Assembly (NCBI GenBank): GCA_051001215.1
Contig: JBPCNP010000169.1
Span: 1-16,914, forward strand
DNA: 16,914 bases
Source: DATAQC01 sp051001215
GTDB taxonomy: Bacteria > Actinomycetota > Acidimicrobiia > Acidimicrobiales > AC-14
Direction of reading: 5' to 3'
Below are positions 6,049-12,869 of the stretch, piece by piece (the stretch's first letter is position 1; each line of letters starts with the position of its first letter). Below the pieces are notes generated by a model. It worked only from the letters and a program-made list of their open reading frames with translations, was not told where the DNA came from and did no database searches. A program made the position numbers and the translations under genes.

Positions 6049-6441
6049 ATGCCCAAGCCTCTCGTGCAGTCAACCGGTCGTCGCAAGCAGGCGGTCGCCC
6101 GTGTGCGCCTCCGTCCGGGGACGGGCACCATCACGGTCAACAAGCGGACCCTCGAGAACTACTTCCCGTCTGAGACCTATCGGATGGTGGTCACCGAGCC
6201 GTTGCGGCTCACCACCACAGAAGAGGTCTACGACGTCGATGCCACCATTGACGGCGGTGGCATCTCCGGCCAGGCCGGGGCGCTTCGCCTGGGCATCGCC
6301 CGGGGCCTGCTCGAGCTCGACGAGGAGCGGCGGACCCCCCTCAAACGGGCCGGCTTCCTCACGCGCGATTCCCGCAAGAAGGAGAGCAAGAAGTACGGGT
6401 TGAAGAAGGCTCGTAAGGCGCCTCAGTACTCCAAGCGCTAG
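6049..6441 (+). CDS. rpsI: 30S ribosomal protein S9 (uS9)
   Basis: A 130-residue protein of the small-subunit head. It shows STGRRKQAVARVRLRPGTG at the start, the GGGISGQAGALRLGIARGLL core (about residues 69-88) and the end LTRDSRKKESKKYGLKKARK followed by APQYSKR. The terminal SKR is the conserved tail that reaches the P-site tRNA anticodon stem. ATG 6049 has TAGGAGA at 6033-6039 upstream. Longer in-frame readings back to 5755 lie inside rplM and are not genuine. glmM starts 42 bases later. Confidence 0.97.
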   Translation: MPKPLVQSTGRRKQAVARVRLRPGTGTITVNKRTLENYFPSETYRMVVTEPLRLTTTEEVYDVDATIDGGGISGQAGALRLGIARGLLELDEERRTPLKRAGFLTRDSRKKESKKYGLKKARKAPQYSKR

Positions 6442-6483
6442 CCCGATGTCGGCCGGCGAACGGCGGGAAGACAGGGACGACCG

Positions 6484-7959
6484 ATGACACCCCGACGGTT
6501 CGGCACCGACGGGCTCCGCGGCGTGGCCAACGTCGATCTCACCCCGGAGCTCTTGGTGGCCCTCGGTCGGGCGGCGGCGCGTACCCTCGGCACCGACCGG
6601 TTCCTCGTGGGGCGTGACACCCGGGTCTCCGGGCCCATGCTGTTGGCTGCCCTCTGCGCCGGCCTCACCGCCGAAGGAGCCGACGTCACCGATCTCGGCG
6701 TGCTGCCCACGCCCGGCGTGGCCTGGGCGTCGGCCCACGAGCACCTCCCGGCGGCCATGATCTCGGCGTCGCACAACCCCTTTCCGGACAACGGGATCAA
6801 GTTCTTCGCGCCGGGTGGCCGAAAGCTGTCGGACGAGGTCGAGGACTGCCTCGCGGCCGAGCTCGAGCGCCTCCTCGCCGGCTCCGTGCCCGAACGGAAT
6901 GCCGGCTCCGTGCCCGAACGGAATGCCGGCTCCGTGCCCGAACGGAATGCCGGCTCCGTGCCCGAACGGAATGCCGGCTCCGTGCCCGAACGGAATGCCG
7001 GCTCCGTGCGGCGAGCGCCCACCGGGGCCGGGGTGGGGCGGGTGGACCACCGGGACGGCCGGCCCGGCTACATCGAGGCCCTCGCCGCCACGCTCGACGG
7101 TCGCCGACTCGATGGCCTTTCCGTCGTCGCCGACTGCGCCCACGGCGCCGCCCACGCCGTGGGCCCCGAGGTCCTGGCCGCCCTGGGGGCCGACGTCATC
7201 GCCATCAACGACCGCCCCGACGGCATCAACATCAACGACGGTGCCGGATCGAACCACCCGGCCGGGCTGGCCGAGGTGGTCGTGGCCAGGGGCGCAGACG
7301 CGGGCCTGGCCTTCGACGGCGACGCCGACCGGGTCGTGGCCGTCGACGCCGCCGGGCGGGTGGTCGACGGCGACCACCTCCTGGCCCTGTGTGCCGTCGA
7401 CCGTCGCGACCGCGGGCTGCTGGCGGGCGACACCGTGGTGGCGACGGTGATGGCCAATCTCGGGTTCCGTCAGGCCATGGCCGACCACGGGATCACCGTG
7501 GTCGAGACCACGGTGGGGGACCGCTACGTCCTCGACGCCCTGGAGCAGGGCGGCTGGTCGCTCGGCGGGGAGCAGTCCGGTCATGTGATCTTCCGCGACC
7601 TGGCCACCACCGGTGACGGCGTGCTGTCGGGTATCCAGGTCCTCGACGTCATGACCCGCACGGGTCGGTCGCTGGCCGAGCTGGCCCGGGTCATGACCCG
7701 CCTGCCCCAGGTGCTGCGAAACGTGCCCGTGGCCGATCGGGCCGGCCTGCCCGGTGCCGACGAGTTCTGGTCCGACCTGGAAGCGGTGCGCCTCCGGCTG
7801 GGCGAGGATGGCCGGGTGCTGGTGCGTCCGAGCGGCACCGAGCCGGTGGTGCGGGTGATGGTCGAGGCGACGACGGCCGAGGCGGCCGAGTCCGCCTGTT
7901 CGGAGCTCTGCGCCGCCCTCGTGCGCGCCCTCGGATCGGTCGACCCCGTCTCCCATTGA
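6484..7959 (+). CDS. glmM: Phosphoglucosamine mutase GlmM with a tandem-repeat insertion
   Basis: GlmM interconverts glucosamine 6-phosphate and glucosamine 1-phosphate on the way to UDP-GlcNAc for peptidoglycan. It has 491 residues, against roughly 445-450 for most family members. The start RFGTDGLRGVAN binds substrate, and the active-site serine that carries the phosphate is Ser96 in MISASHNPFPDNG. The magnesium loop is DGDADR with Asp278, Asp280 and Asp282, and the phosphate-binding loop is RPSGTEP (448-454). The excess length comes from residues 132-175, five perfect copies of AGSVPERN plus AGSV, placed between the LAAELERLL helix and the PTGAGVGRV segment where a surface loop lies. All catalytic motifs are intact, so the protein is probably active. 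ATG 6484 has AGGGA at 6473-6477. glmS, the preceding pathway step, is next door. Confidence 0.96.
   Translation: MTPRRFGTDGLRGVANVDLTPELLVALGRAAARTLGTDRFLVGRDTRVSGPMLLAALCAGLTAEGADVTDLGVLPTPGVAWASAHEHLPAAMISASHNPFPDNGIKFFAPGGRKLSDEVEDCLAAELERLLAGSVPERNAGSVPERNAGSVPERNAGSVPERNAGSVPERNAGSVRRAPTGAGVGRVDHRDGRPGYIEALAATLDGRRLDGLSVVADCAHGAAHAVGPEVLAALGADVIAINDRPDGININDGAGSNHPAGLAEVVVARGADAGLAFDGDADRVVAVDAAGRVVDGDHLLALCAVDRRDRGLLAGDTVVATVMANLGFRQAMADHGITVVETTVGDRYVLDALEQGGWSLGGEQSGHVIFRDLATTGDGVLSGIQVLDVMTRTGRSLAELARVMTRLPQVLRNVPVADRAGLPGADEFWSDLEAVRLRLGEDGRVLVRPSGTEPVVRVMVEATTAEAAESACSELCAALVRALGSVDPVSH
6877..7008 (+). repeat. Perfect 24-bp tandem repeat inside glmM, 5.5 copies
   Basis: Five identical 24-base units run 6877-6900, 6901-6924, 6925-6948, 6949-6972 and 6973-6996, followed by a half unit 6997-7008. 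Each encodes AGSVPERN and the unit length keeps the glmM frame. Complete identity, including third codon positions, implies recent expansion or ongoing homogenisation by slippage or unequal recombination. Each unit contains the 10-mer GCCCGAACGG, close to GCCCGAGCGG in the short repeats at 1543-1566 and 15718-15762. Confidence 0.97.
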
Positions 7960-7968
7960 CGACATCTC

Positions 7969-8013
7969 GTCCTGGTCAGGTTCAGGGTCGCCAGGACCAC
8001 CCCGAGCCTGACC
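7969..8013 (+). promoter_or_regulatory. Overlapping inverted repeats between glmM and glmS
   Basis: GTCCTGG (7969-7975) pairs with CCAGGAC (7991-7997). The overlapping GGTCAGG (7974-7980) pairs with CCTGACC (8007-8013). Both stems are perfect 7-bp matches and cannot form together because they share bases 7974-7975 and are interleaved. No T run follows. If glmS is transcribed from its own start near 8051, these lie at the end of the glmM transcript and may act as a hairpin terminator or 3' stabiliser. A regulatory switch is possible but speculative. There is no sign of a glmS ribozyme core. Confidence 0.35.
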
Positions 8014-8037
8014 GGAACCCGGGGGTCGCAAGTGGCC

Positions 8038-8043
8038 TAGCCT
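8038..8043 (+). promoter_or_regulatory. Candidate -10 element of a leaderless glmS transcript
   Basis: TAGCCT fits TANNNT and ends 7 bases before ATG 8051; no Shine-Dalgarno sequence precedes that ATG. This spacing would place the transcript start at the initiation codon. No good -35 is visible at the standard distance. Confidence 0.4.
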
Positions 8044-8050
8044 GAAAACC

Positions 8051-9895
8051 ATGTGTGGCATCGTCGGCGTGACGGGGAGCGAACCCGCCCTGCCCCTCAT
8101 CCTCGAAGCGCTCTCCCGACTCGAGTACCGGGGCTATGACTCCGCCGGGGTGGCTCTGCAGGCCGACGGCCAGGTGTGGCGGCGGCGGCGGCCGGGCAAG
8201 CTGGCCGAGCTGGCCGGGGCCGTCGACGATGCGCCGCGGGGCTCCAACACCGGCATCGGCCACACCCGGTGGGCCACCCATGGGCCGCCGATCGAGCGAA
8301 ACGCCCATCCCCACACCGACTGCGGCGGCCGGCTGGCCATCACCCACAACGGCATCATCGAGAACTACGTCGAGCTGTCCGACGAGTTGGTGGGGCGCGG
8401 CCACGAGATGCGGTCCGACACCGACACCGAGGTGCTGGCCCATGTGATTGAGGAGATGCTGGCGTCGGGCCTGCCTCTCGCCGACTCGGTGCGAGCGGGG
8501 CTGCGAAGGGTGAAGGGCTCGTTCGCCCTGGCTGCCGTCCACGCCGACGAACCCGGCCTGATCGTCGCCGCCCGCCGGGGCTCGCCCCTCATCGCCGGGC
8601 GTACCGAGCGCTCGGCCCTGGTGGCCTCGGACATTCCCGCCATCCTCCCGCTCACGAGGGAGATCTATGTCATCGACGACGATCAGGTCGTCGAGATCCG
8701 GCCAGGATCCCTGTTGGTCACCACCCTCGACGGTGTGGAGGTCACTCCCGCCCGTCGCCACGTCGACTACGACCTGGCCGCGGCCGAGAAGGGTGGCTTT
8801 CCCGACTTCATGCTCAAGGAGATCCACGAGCAGCCGTCCGCCGTGCGCGACACGCTCCGGGGCCACGTCCGGGCCGGCCGCCTCGTCCTCGACGAGCTCC
8901 ACCTCACCGACGATCAGCTGCGGGCCGTCGACAAGGTCTTCATCGTGGGTTGCGGCACCAGCTTCTATTCGGGCCTGGTGGCCAAGTACGCCATCGAGCA
9001 TTGGGCCCGGCTCCCCGTCGAGATCGACGTGGCCAGCGAGTTCCGCTACCGCGACCCCGTGCTCGACGCCAACTCCCTGGTGATCGGCGTGAGCCAGTCG
9101 GGCGAGAGCCTCGACACAATGGAGGCGTGCCGGTTCGCCGGCTCGGCGGTGAACAAGGCCCTGGTGCTGGCGGTGAGCAACGTGGTCGACTCCTCGATGG
9201 CACGCGACGCCGATGCCGTGCTCTACACCCGGGCCGGGCCAGAGGTGGGGGTTGCCGCGACCAAGACCCACGTGGCCCAGATCGTGGCCATGGAGCTGCT
9301 GGCCCTGCACCTCGGCGTGCTCCGAGGCACGCTCTACCCCGATGAGATGAGCAGGCTGGTCGAAGCGCTCCACCAGGTGCCCGAGCGCATCGCTGCCGTC
9401 CTCGAGCGGTCCGACGAGATCTGCGAGGTCGGCCGTCGGTTCGCCGAGACCCGCGACTTCTTCTTCCTGGGGCGCGGGGTGGGCTACCCGGTGGCCCTCG
9501 AGGGGGCGCTCAAGCTCAAGGAGATCTCCTACGCCCGGGCCGAGGGATACCCGGCGGGCGAGATGAAGCACGGCCCGATTGCCCTCATCGAGCCGGGCAC
9601 CGTCGTGGTGGCGGTTGCCACCAAAGGGCGCCTGCACGCCAAGGTGATGGCCAACATCGAAGAGATGCGGGCTCGGGGGGCGACGGTGATCGCCGTTGCG
9701 ACCGCCGGCGATACGGCCACCGCGGCGCGGGCCGACGAGGTCCTGTGGGTGCCGCCCACGCCCCTCGGGGCCGAGCTGCTGGCGCCCGCCGTCGACGTCG
9801 TCGCCCTCCAGCTGTTCGCCTACGCCCTGGCCAAGGCCCGGGGGCGTGACGTCGACAAGCCCCGCAACCTGGCCAAGACGGTCACCGTCGAATAG
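8051..9895 (+). CDS. glmS: Glutamine-fructose-6-phosphate aminotransferase (isomerizing)
   Basis: GlmS makes glucosamine 6-phosphate from fructose 6-phosphate and glutamine, the first committed step toward UDP-GlcNAc. It has 614 residues, a normal length. MCGIVGV provides the N-terminal nucleophile Cys after Met removal. The class II glutaminase domain covers about residues 1-230 (LEYRGYDSAG, GHTRWATHG, THNGIIENY). Two SIS sugar-isomerase domains follow, one starting near 297 (VGCGTSFYSG, SQSGESLDT) and one near 470 (GRGVGYPVALEGALKLKEIS, EMKHGPIALIE). The tail ends PRNLAKTVTVE, with Lys609 as the Schiff-base lysine. Start ATG 8051 is fixed by the need for Cys at position 2. GlmM encoded next upstream consumes its product. 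Confidence 0.98.
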   Translation: MCGIVGVTGSEPALPLILEALSRLEYRGYDSAGVALQADGQVWRRRRPGKLAELAGAVDDAPRGSNTGIGHTRWATHGPPIERNAHPHTDCGGRLAITHNGIIENYVELSDELVGRGHEMRSDTDTEVLAHVIEEMLASGLPLADSVRAGLRRVKGSFALAAVHADEPGLIVAARRGSPLIAGRTERSALVASDIPAILPLTREIYVIDDDQVVEIRPGSLLVTTLDGVEVTPARRHVDYDLAAAEKGGFPDFMLKEIHEQPSAVRDTLRGHVRAGRLVLDELHLTDDQLRAVDKVFIVGCGTSFYSGLVAKYAIEHWARLPVEIDVASEFRYRDPVLDANSLVIGVSQSGESLDTMEACRFAGSAVNKALVLAVSNVVDSSMARDADAVLYTRAGPEVGVAATKTHVAQIVAMELLALHLGVLRGTLYPDEMSRLVEALHQVPERIAAVLERSDEICEVGRRFAETRDFFFLGRGVGYPVALEGALKLKEISYARAEGYPAGEMKHGPIALIEPGTVVVAVATKGRLHAKVMANIEEMRARGATVIAVATAGDTATAARADEVLWVPPTPLGAELLAPAVDVVALQLFAYALAKARGRDVDKPRNLAKTVTVE

Positions 9896-9914
9896 CCGGT
9901 CGACGGGAGAGCTG

Positions 9915-10280
9915 ATGATCGGCATCGGTATCGACGCAGTCGAGATCGACCGCTTCCGGGTCGCTCTCGCCCGTCGCCCCCGCCTGGCCGGGCGCCTGTT
10001 CACCGACGCCGAGCGGGCCTACGGAGCCCGCTCTGCCGACCCTGCGCCTCGATTGGCGGCCCGGTGGGCGGCCAAGGAGGCGGTGATGAAGGCCCTCGGG
10101 GTCGGTCTCGGAGCCTTCGCCTTCTGCGATGTCGAGGTGGTATCGGCACCGTCGGGTGCCCCGTCGCTCGCCCTCCGCGGGGGAGCGGCAGCCCTGGCCG
10201 AGGCCCGGGGCGTCACCGCCTGGCGTCTGTCGCTCACCCATACCAACACACTGGCCGGCGCCGTCGCCGTCGCGCTTTGA
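9915..10280 (+). CDS. acpS: Holo-[acyl-carrier-protein] synthase
   Basis: AcpS transfers the 4'-phosphopantetheine arm of CoA to a serine of acyl carrier protein, activating it for fatty acid synthesis. It has 121 residues, the usual size for the trimeric AcpS type. The motifs are GIGIDAVEIDRF at the N-terminus (the Asp coordinates magnesium), LFTDAERAYG, and RWAAKEAVMKALG with the conserved Glu and Lys. The end SLTHTNTLAGAVAVAL is also typical. ATG 9915 has GGGAG at 9905-9909. It is 19 bases after glmS and 13 before nnr, a common actinobacterial order (acpS, nnr, alr). Confidence 0.96.
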   Translation: MIGIGIDAVEIDRFRVALARRPRLAGRLFTDAERAYGARSADPAPRLAARWAAKEAVMKALGVGLGAFAFCDVEVVSAPSGAPSLALRGGAAALAEARGVTAWRLSLTHTNTLAGAVAVAL

Positions 10281-10293
10281 GCGCCGTCACCCC

Positions 10294-11649
10294 GTGATCC
10301 CCGTCGTCACTCCCGACGAGATGGGCGAGATCGACCGGGCCGCGCCGGAGACGACCGAGGTGCTCGTGGGCCGGGCCGGGGCGGCGGTGGTCCGAGAGGC
10401 TGTCCGGATGCTGGGCGGCAGCTACGGCCGACGAGTCGTCGTGGTCGCCGGCAAGGGGAACAACGGTGCCGATGGCCGGGCGGCGGCCGTCGGCCTGCGG
10501 CGTCTTGGGGTCCGGGTCCACGTGGTGGACGCCGCTGACGAGCCTGGGCGTGTCCCCGTGTGCGACCTGGTGGTGGACGCCGCCTACGGCACAGGGTTTC
10601 GCGGCGAGTACCGGGCGCCGGACCCGAGAGGAGCTCCCGTCCTGGCCGTCGACATCCCCTCCGGGGTGGACGGACGCACGGGCGCCTCCGGTGACGAGGC
10701 CGTGTGGGCCGCCCATACCGTCACCTTCGCCGCTCTCAAGCCCGGTCTTCTGCTCCACCCCGGCGCCGAGCGTGCCGGTGACGTCGCCGTGGCCGACATC
10801 GGCCTCGACACCTCGGGTGCGGCTGCTCATCTGGTCGAGGCCCATGACGTGTCGGCCTGGTTTCCCGAGCGGCCATCCGAGACTCACAAGTGGAAGACGG
10901 CGGTCTGGGTGGTGGCGGGATCGCCGGGCATGGTGGGCGCCGCCCACCTGTGCTCCCGGGCGGCCATGCGGGCCGGGGCGGGGACGGTCCGCCTCGGCAT
11001 CCCCGGCAGCGATCCCGACCCCGGTTCGCTCGAAGTGGTGGGCCGGGCTCTCCCCGCCGAGGGGTGGGAGACGGCGGTGGTCGACGACTCGACCCGGGCC
11101 CGCGCCCTCGTCATCGGGCCCGGGCTGCCCCGCACCGATGCCACCCGCGACGCCGTCCGCCGATTGCTGGCCGCCTCACCGTTGCCGGCCATCGTCGACG
11201 CCGACGGCCTCTACGCCCTCGGTGGCCGTGACGAGGCCGCCCGGGTGCTCGGCGACCGGCGCCCACCGACGGTGCTCACCCCCCACGACGGCGAGCTGGC
11301 CCGGCTCCGCGGCTCGGCACCGGGGCCCGACCGCCTGGGCGAGGTGCGTGAGCTGGCGGCGGCCCTGGGGGCCACGGTGTTGCTCAAGGGCTCCACCACC
11401 GTCGTCGCCGACCCTGGCGGTGAGGTGCTGATCACCATCTGCGGCGACTCGCGCCTGGCGACGGCGGGAACCGGCGACGTGCTGTCGGGTGTGGTGGGCG
11501 CTCTCCTGGCCCAGGGCCTCGACGGCCTGCGAGCGGCCGCCGTCGCCGCGTTCGTGCACGGGCGCGCCGCCCGACTGGGCTGGCGGCGGGGACTGGTGGC
11601 CGGAGACCTGGTCGACCTCCTGCCCGCCGCCATCGCCGGGCTCACGTAG
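10294..11649 (+). CDS. nnr: Bifunctional NAD(P)HX epimerase / NAD(P)HX dehydratase
   Basis: This enzyme repairs hydrated NADH and NADPH: the N-terminal domain epimerises R- and S-NAD(P)HX and the C-terminal domain dehydrates the S form, using ADP or ATP. The 451 residues hold a YjeF_N domain (about 1-190) with VVVVAGKGNNGADGR (Gly53 to Arg62 covers the core) and VDIPSGVDGRTG. They also hold a YjeF_C kinase-like domain (about 200-450) with VVAGSPGMVGAAHLCSRAAM, LTPHDGELARL and the signature TAGTGDVLSGVVGALLAQG containing Asp395. GTG 10294 begins 13 bases after acpS. Longer in-frame readings into acpS lack any family resemblance. The fused arrangement is common in bacteria. Confidence 0.95.
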   Translation: MIPVVTPDEMGEIDRAAPETTEVLVGRAGAAVVREAVRMLGGSYGRRVVVVAGKGNNGADGRAAAVGLRRLGVRVHVVDAADEPGRVPVCDLVVDAAYGTGFRGEYRAPDPRGAPVLAVDIPSGVDGRTGASGDEAVWAAHTVTFAALKPGLLLHPGAERAGDVAVADIGLDTSGAAAHLVEAHDVSAWFPERPSETHKWKTAVWVVAGSPGMVGAAHLCSRAAMRAGAGTVRLGIPGSDPDPGSLEVVGRALPAEGWETAVVDDSTRARALVIGPGLPRTDATRDAVRRLLAASPLPAIVDADGLYALGGRDEAARVLGDRRPPTVLTPHDGELARLRGSAPGPDRLGEVRELAAALGATVLLKGSTTVVADPGGEVLITICGDSRLATAGTGDVLSGVVGALLAQGLDGLRAAAVAAFVHGRAARLGWRRGLVAGDLVDLLPAAIAGLT

Positions 11650-11652
11650 GGT
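11647..11652 (+). promoter_or_regulatory. Candidate -10 element before alr
   Basis: TAGGGT contains the stop codon of nnr and lies 9 bases before ATG 11662, which has no Shine-Dalgarno sequence. The layout resembles the other near-leaderless starts in the window, though the spacing is 2-3 bases longer than ideal. Confidence 0.28.
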
Positions 11653-11661
11653 TCGCGGGCC

Positions 11662-12807
11662 ATGGCCAGTGCCGACTCCGCCGAGCGGCGTCGGGCGTGG
11701 GCCGAGATCGACCTGGGTGCGATCCGCCACAACGCCGCCATCCTGGGCAGCCTCGCCGCGCCCGCCGCTCTCTGCGCCGTGGTGAAGGCGAACGGCTACG
11801 GGCACGGGTCGGCTCAGGCGGCGCGGGCTGCGCTCGACGGAGGGGCCTCGTCGCTCGGCGTGGCCCTCGTGGAAGAGGGAGCTGAACTGCGCCGGGAAGG
11901 CGTCTCCGCCCCCATCCTCGTGTTGTCCGAGCCGCCCTGCGACGCCATGGCCGACGTCCACGCCCTGGGCCTCACGCCCACGCTCTACACCACCGCGGCC
12001 GTGGCCGCCGCAGCCAAGGCTGTCGCCTCCTCGCCCGATCGGACGCCGATGGCCGTGCACGTGAAGGTCGACACCGGCATGCACCGGGTGGGGGCCTCAC
12101 CAGCCGTCGCCGTCGCCGTGGCCCTGGCCGTCGACCGGTGCGCCGAGCTGGTCCTCGACGGGCTCTGGACCCACTTTGCTCTTGCCGACGAACCAGCCCT
12201 TGCTTTCACGTCCGTCCAGGACGCCCGGTTCGGCGACGTCGCCTCCGAGCTGGATGCCCGAGGTGTCCGCCCCCGGCTCCTGCACGCGTCGAACTCGGCC
12301 GGTTGCCTGGCCCATCCCTTCGCCCACCACGACATGGTTCGGTGCGGGATCGCCCTGTACGGCCTGGCTCCGAGTCCCGCCCTGGTCGGGCGGGCCGACC
12401 TCCGGCCCGCCCTGTCGCTTCGGGCCCGGGTGTCGTTCGTGAAGCGGGTGGACGCCGGGGAGGGCATCTCCTACGGGCTGCGTCACCGGTTGGCCCGGCC
12501 CTCGGTGGTGGCGACGGTGCCCATCGGGTACGCCGACGGCGTCCCCTGGCGTCTGGGCGCGACCGGGGGCGACGTGCTGATCGGGGGCAGGCGGCGGTCG
12601 ATCGCCGGCAGCGTCACCATGGACCAGATCACCGTCGACTGCGGTGACGATCCTGAGGTGTCTCCGGGCGACGAGGTTGTGCTTCTCGGGCGCCAGGGCG
12701 ACGAGTGTGTCGATGCGTGGGAGTGGGCCCGCCTGGTCGACACCATCGCCTACGAGATCGTCTGCCGCATCGGTCCGCGTGTCCCCCGGACCTATCTCCC
12801 GGGCTGA
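11662..12807 (+). CDS. alr: Alanine racemase
   Basis: Alr interconverts L- and D-alanine with pyridoxal phosphate and supplies D-Ala for peptidoglycan. The 381-residue product has the N-terminal barrel starting AWAEIDLGAIRHNAAIL, the PLP lysine Lys42 in AVVKANGYGHG, and the second catalytic base Tyr271 in GEGISYGLRHRL. Further motifs are VKVDTGMHRVG, LHASNSAGCL, RCGIALYGLAPSP, VATVPIGYADGVPWRLG, GSVTMDQITVD and the closing DTIAYEIVCRIGPRVPRTY. All catalytic parts are present. ATG 11662 is 12 bases after nnr. Confidence 0.97.
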   Translation: MASADSAERRRAWAEIDLGAIRHNAAILGSLAAPAALCAVVKANGYGHGSAQAARAALDGGASSLGVALVEEGAELRREGVSAPILVLSEPPCDAMADVHALGLTPTLYTTAAVAAAAKAVASSPDRTPMAVHVKVDTGMHRVGASPAVAVAVALAVDRCAELVLDGLWTHFALADEPALAFTSVQDARFGDVASELDARGVRPRLLHASNSAGCLAHPFAHHDMVRCGIALYGLAPSPALVGRADLRPALSLRARVSFVKRVDAGEGISYGLRHRLARPSVVATVPIGYADGVPWRLGATGGDVLIGGRRRSIAGSVTMDQITVDCGDDPEVSPGDEVVLLGRQGDECVDAWEWARLVDTIAYEIVCRIGPRVPRTYLPG

Positions 12808-12857
12808 GCCAGGCTGAGCCCGACTCGGCGGCAGGGAGCCCGGCCATGGGCCGGCGG

Positions 12858-12863
12858 TACAAT
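12858..12863 (+). promoter_or_regulatory. Candidate -10 element of a leaderless UDG transcript
   Basis: TACAAT is a near-consensus -10 hexamer that ends 6 bases before ATG 12870. Transcription would begin at or next to that ATG. A competing start, ATG 12846, has AGGGAG at 12833-12838 seven bases upstream and would add eight residues (MGRRYNRL). Confidence 0.45.
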
Positions 12864-12869
12864 CGACTG

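Noticed and set aside
6877..7008. CRISPR-like array in glmM
   Set aside because: Units are contiguous with no spacers and lie in the coding frame, so this is a tandem repeat and not a CRISPR array.
7960..8050. glmS ribozyme/riboswitch in front of glmS
   Set aside because: The 91-base gap is too short for the ribozyme, its core is not recognisable, and a -10-like element sits next to the ATG.
6070..8100. 676-codon open frame on the minus strand across rpsI, glmM and the glmS start
   Set aside because: It is antisense to two certain genes and has the Gly/His/Arg composition expected from the reverse of GC-rich coding DNA. No domain is recognisable, and part of it is the reverse of the tandem repeat.
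7982..10003. 673-codon open frame on the minus strand over glmS
   Set aside because: It is a mirror of glmS codon bias with no family resemblance and no ribosome binding site.
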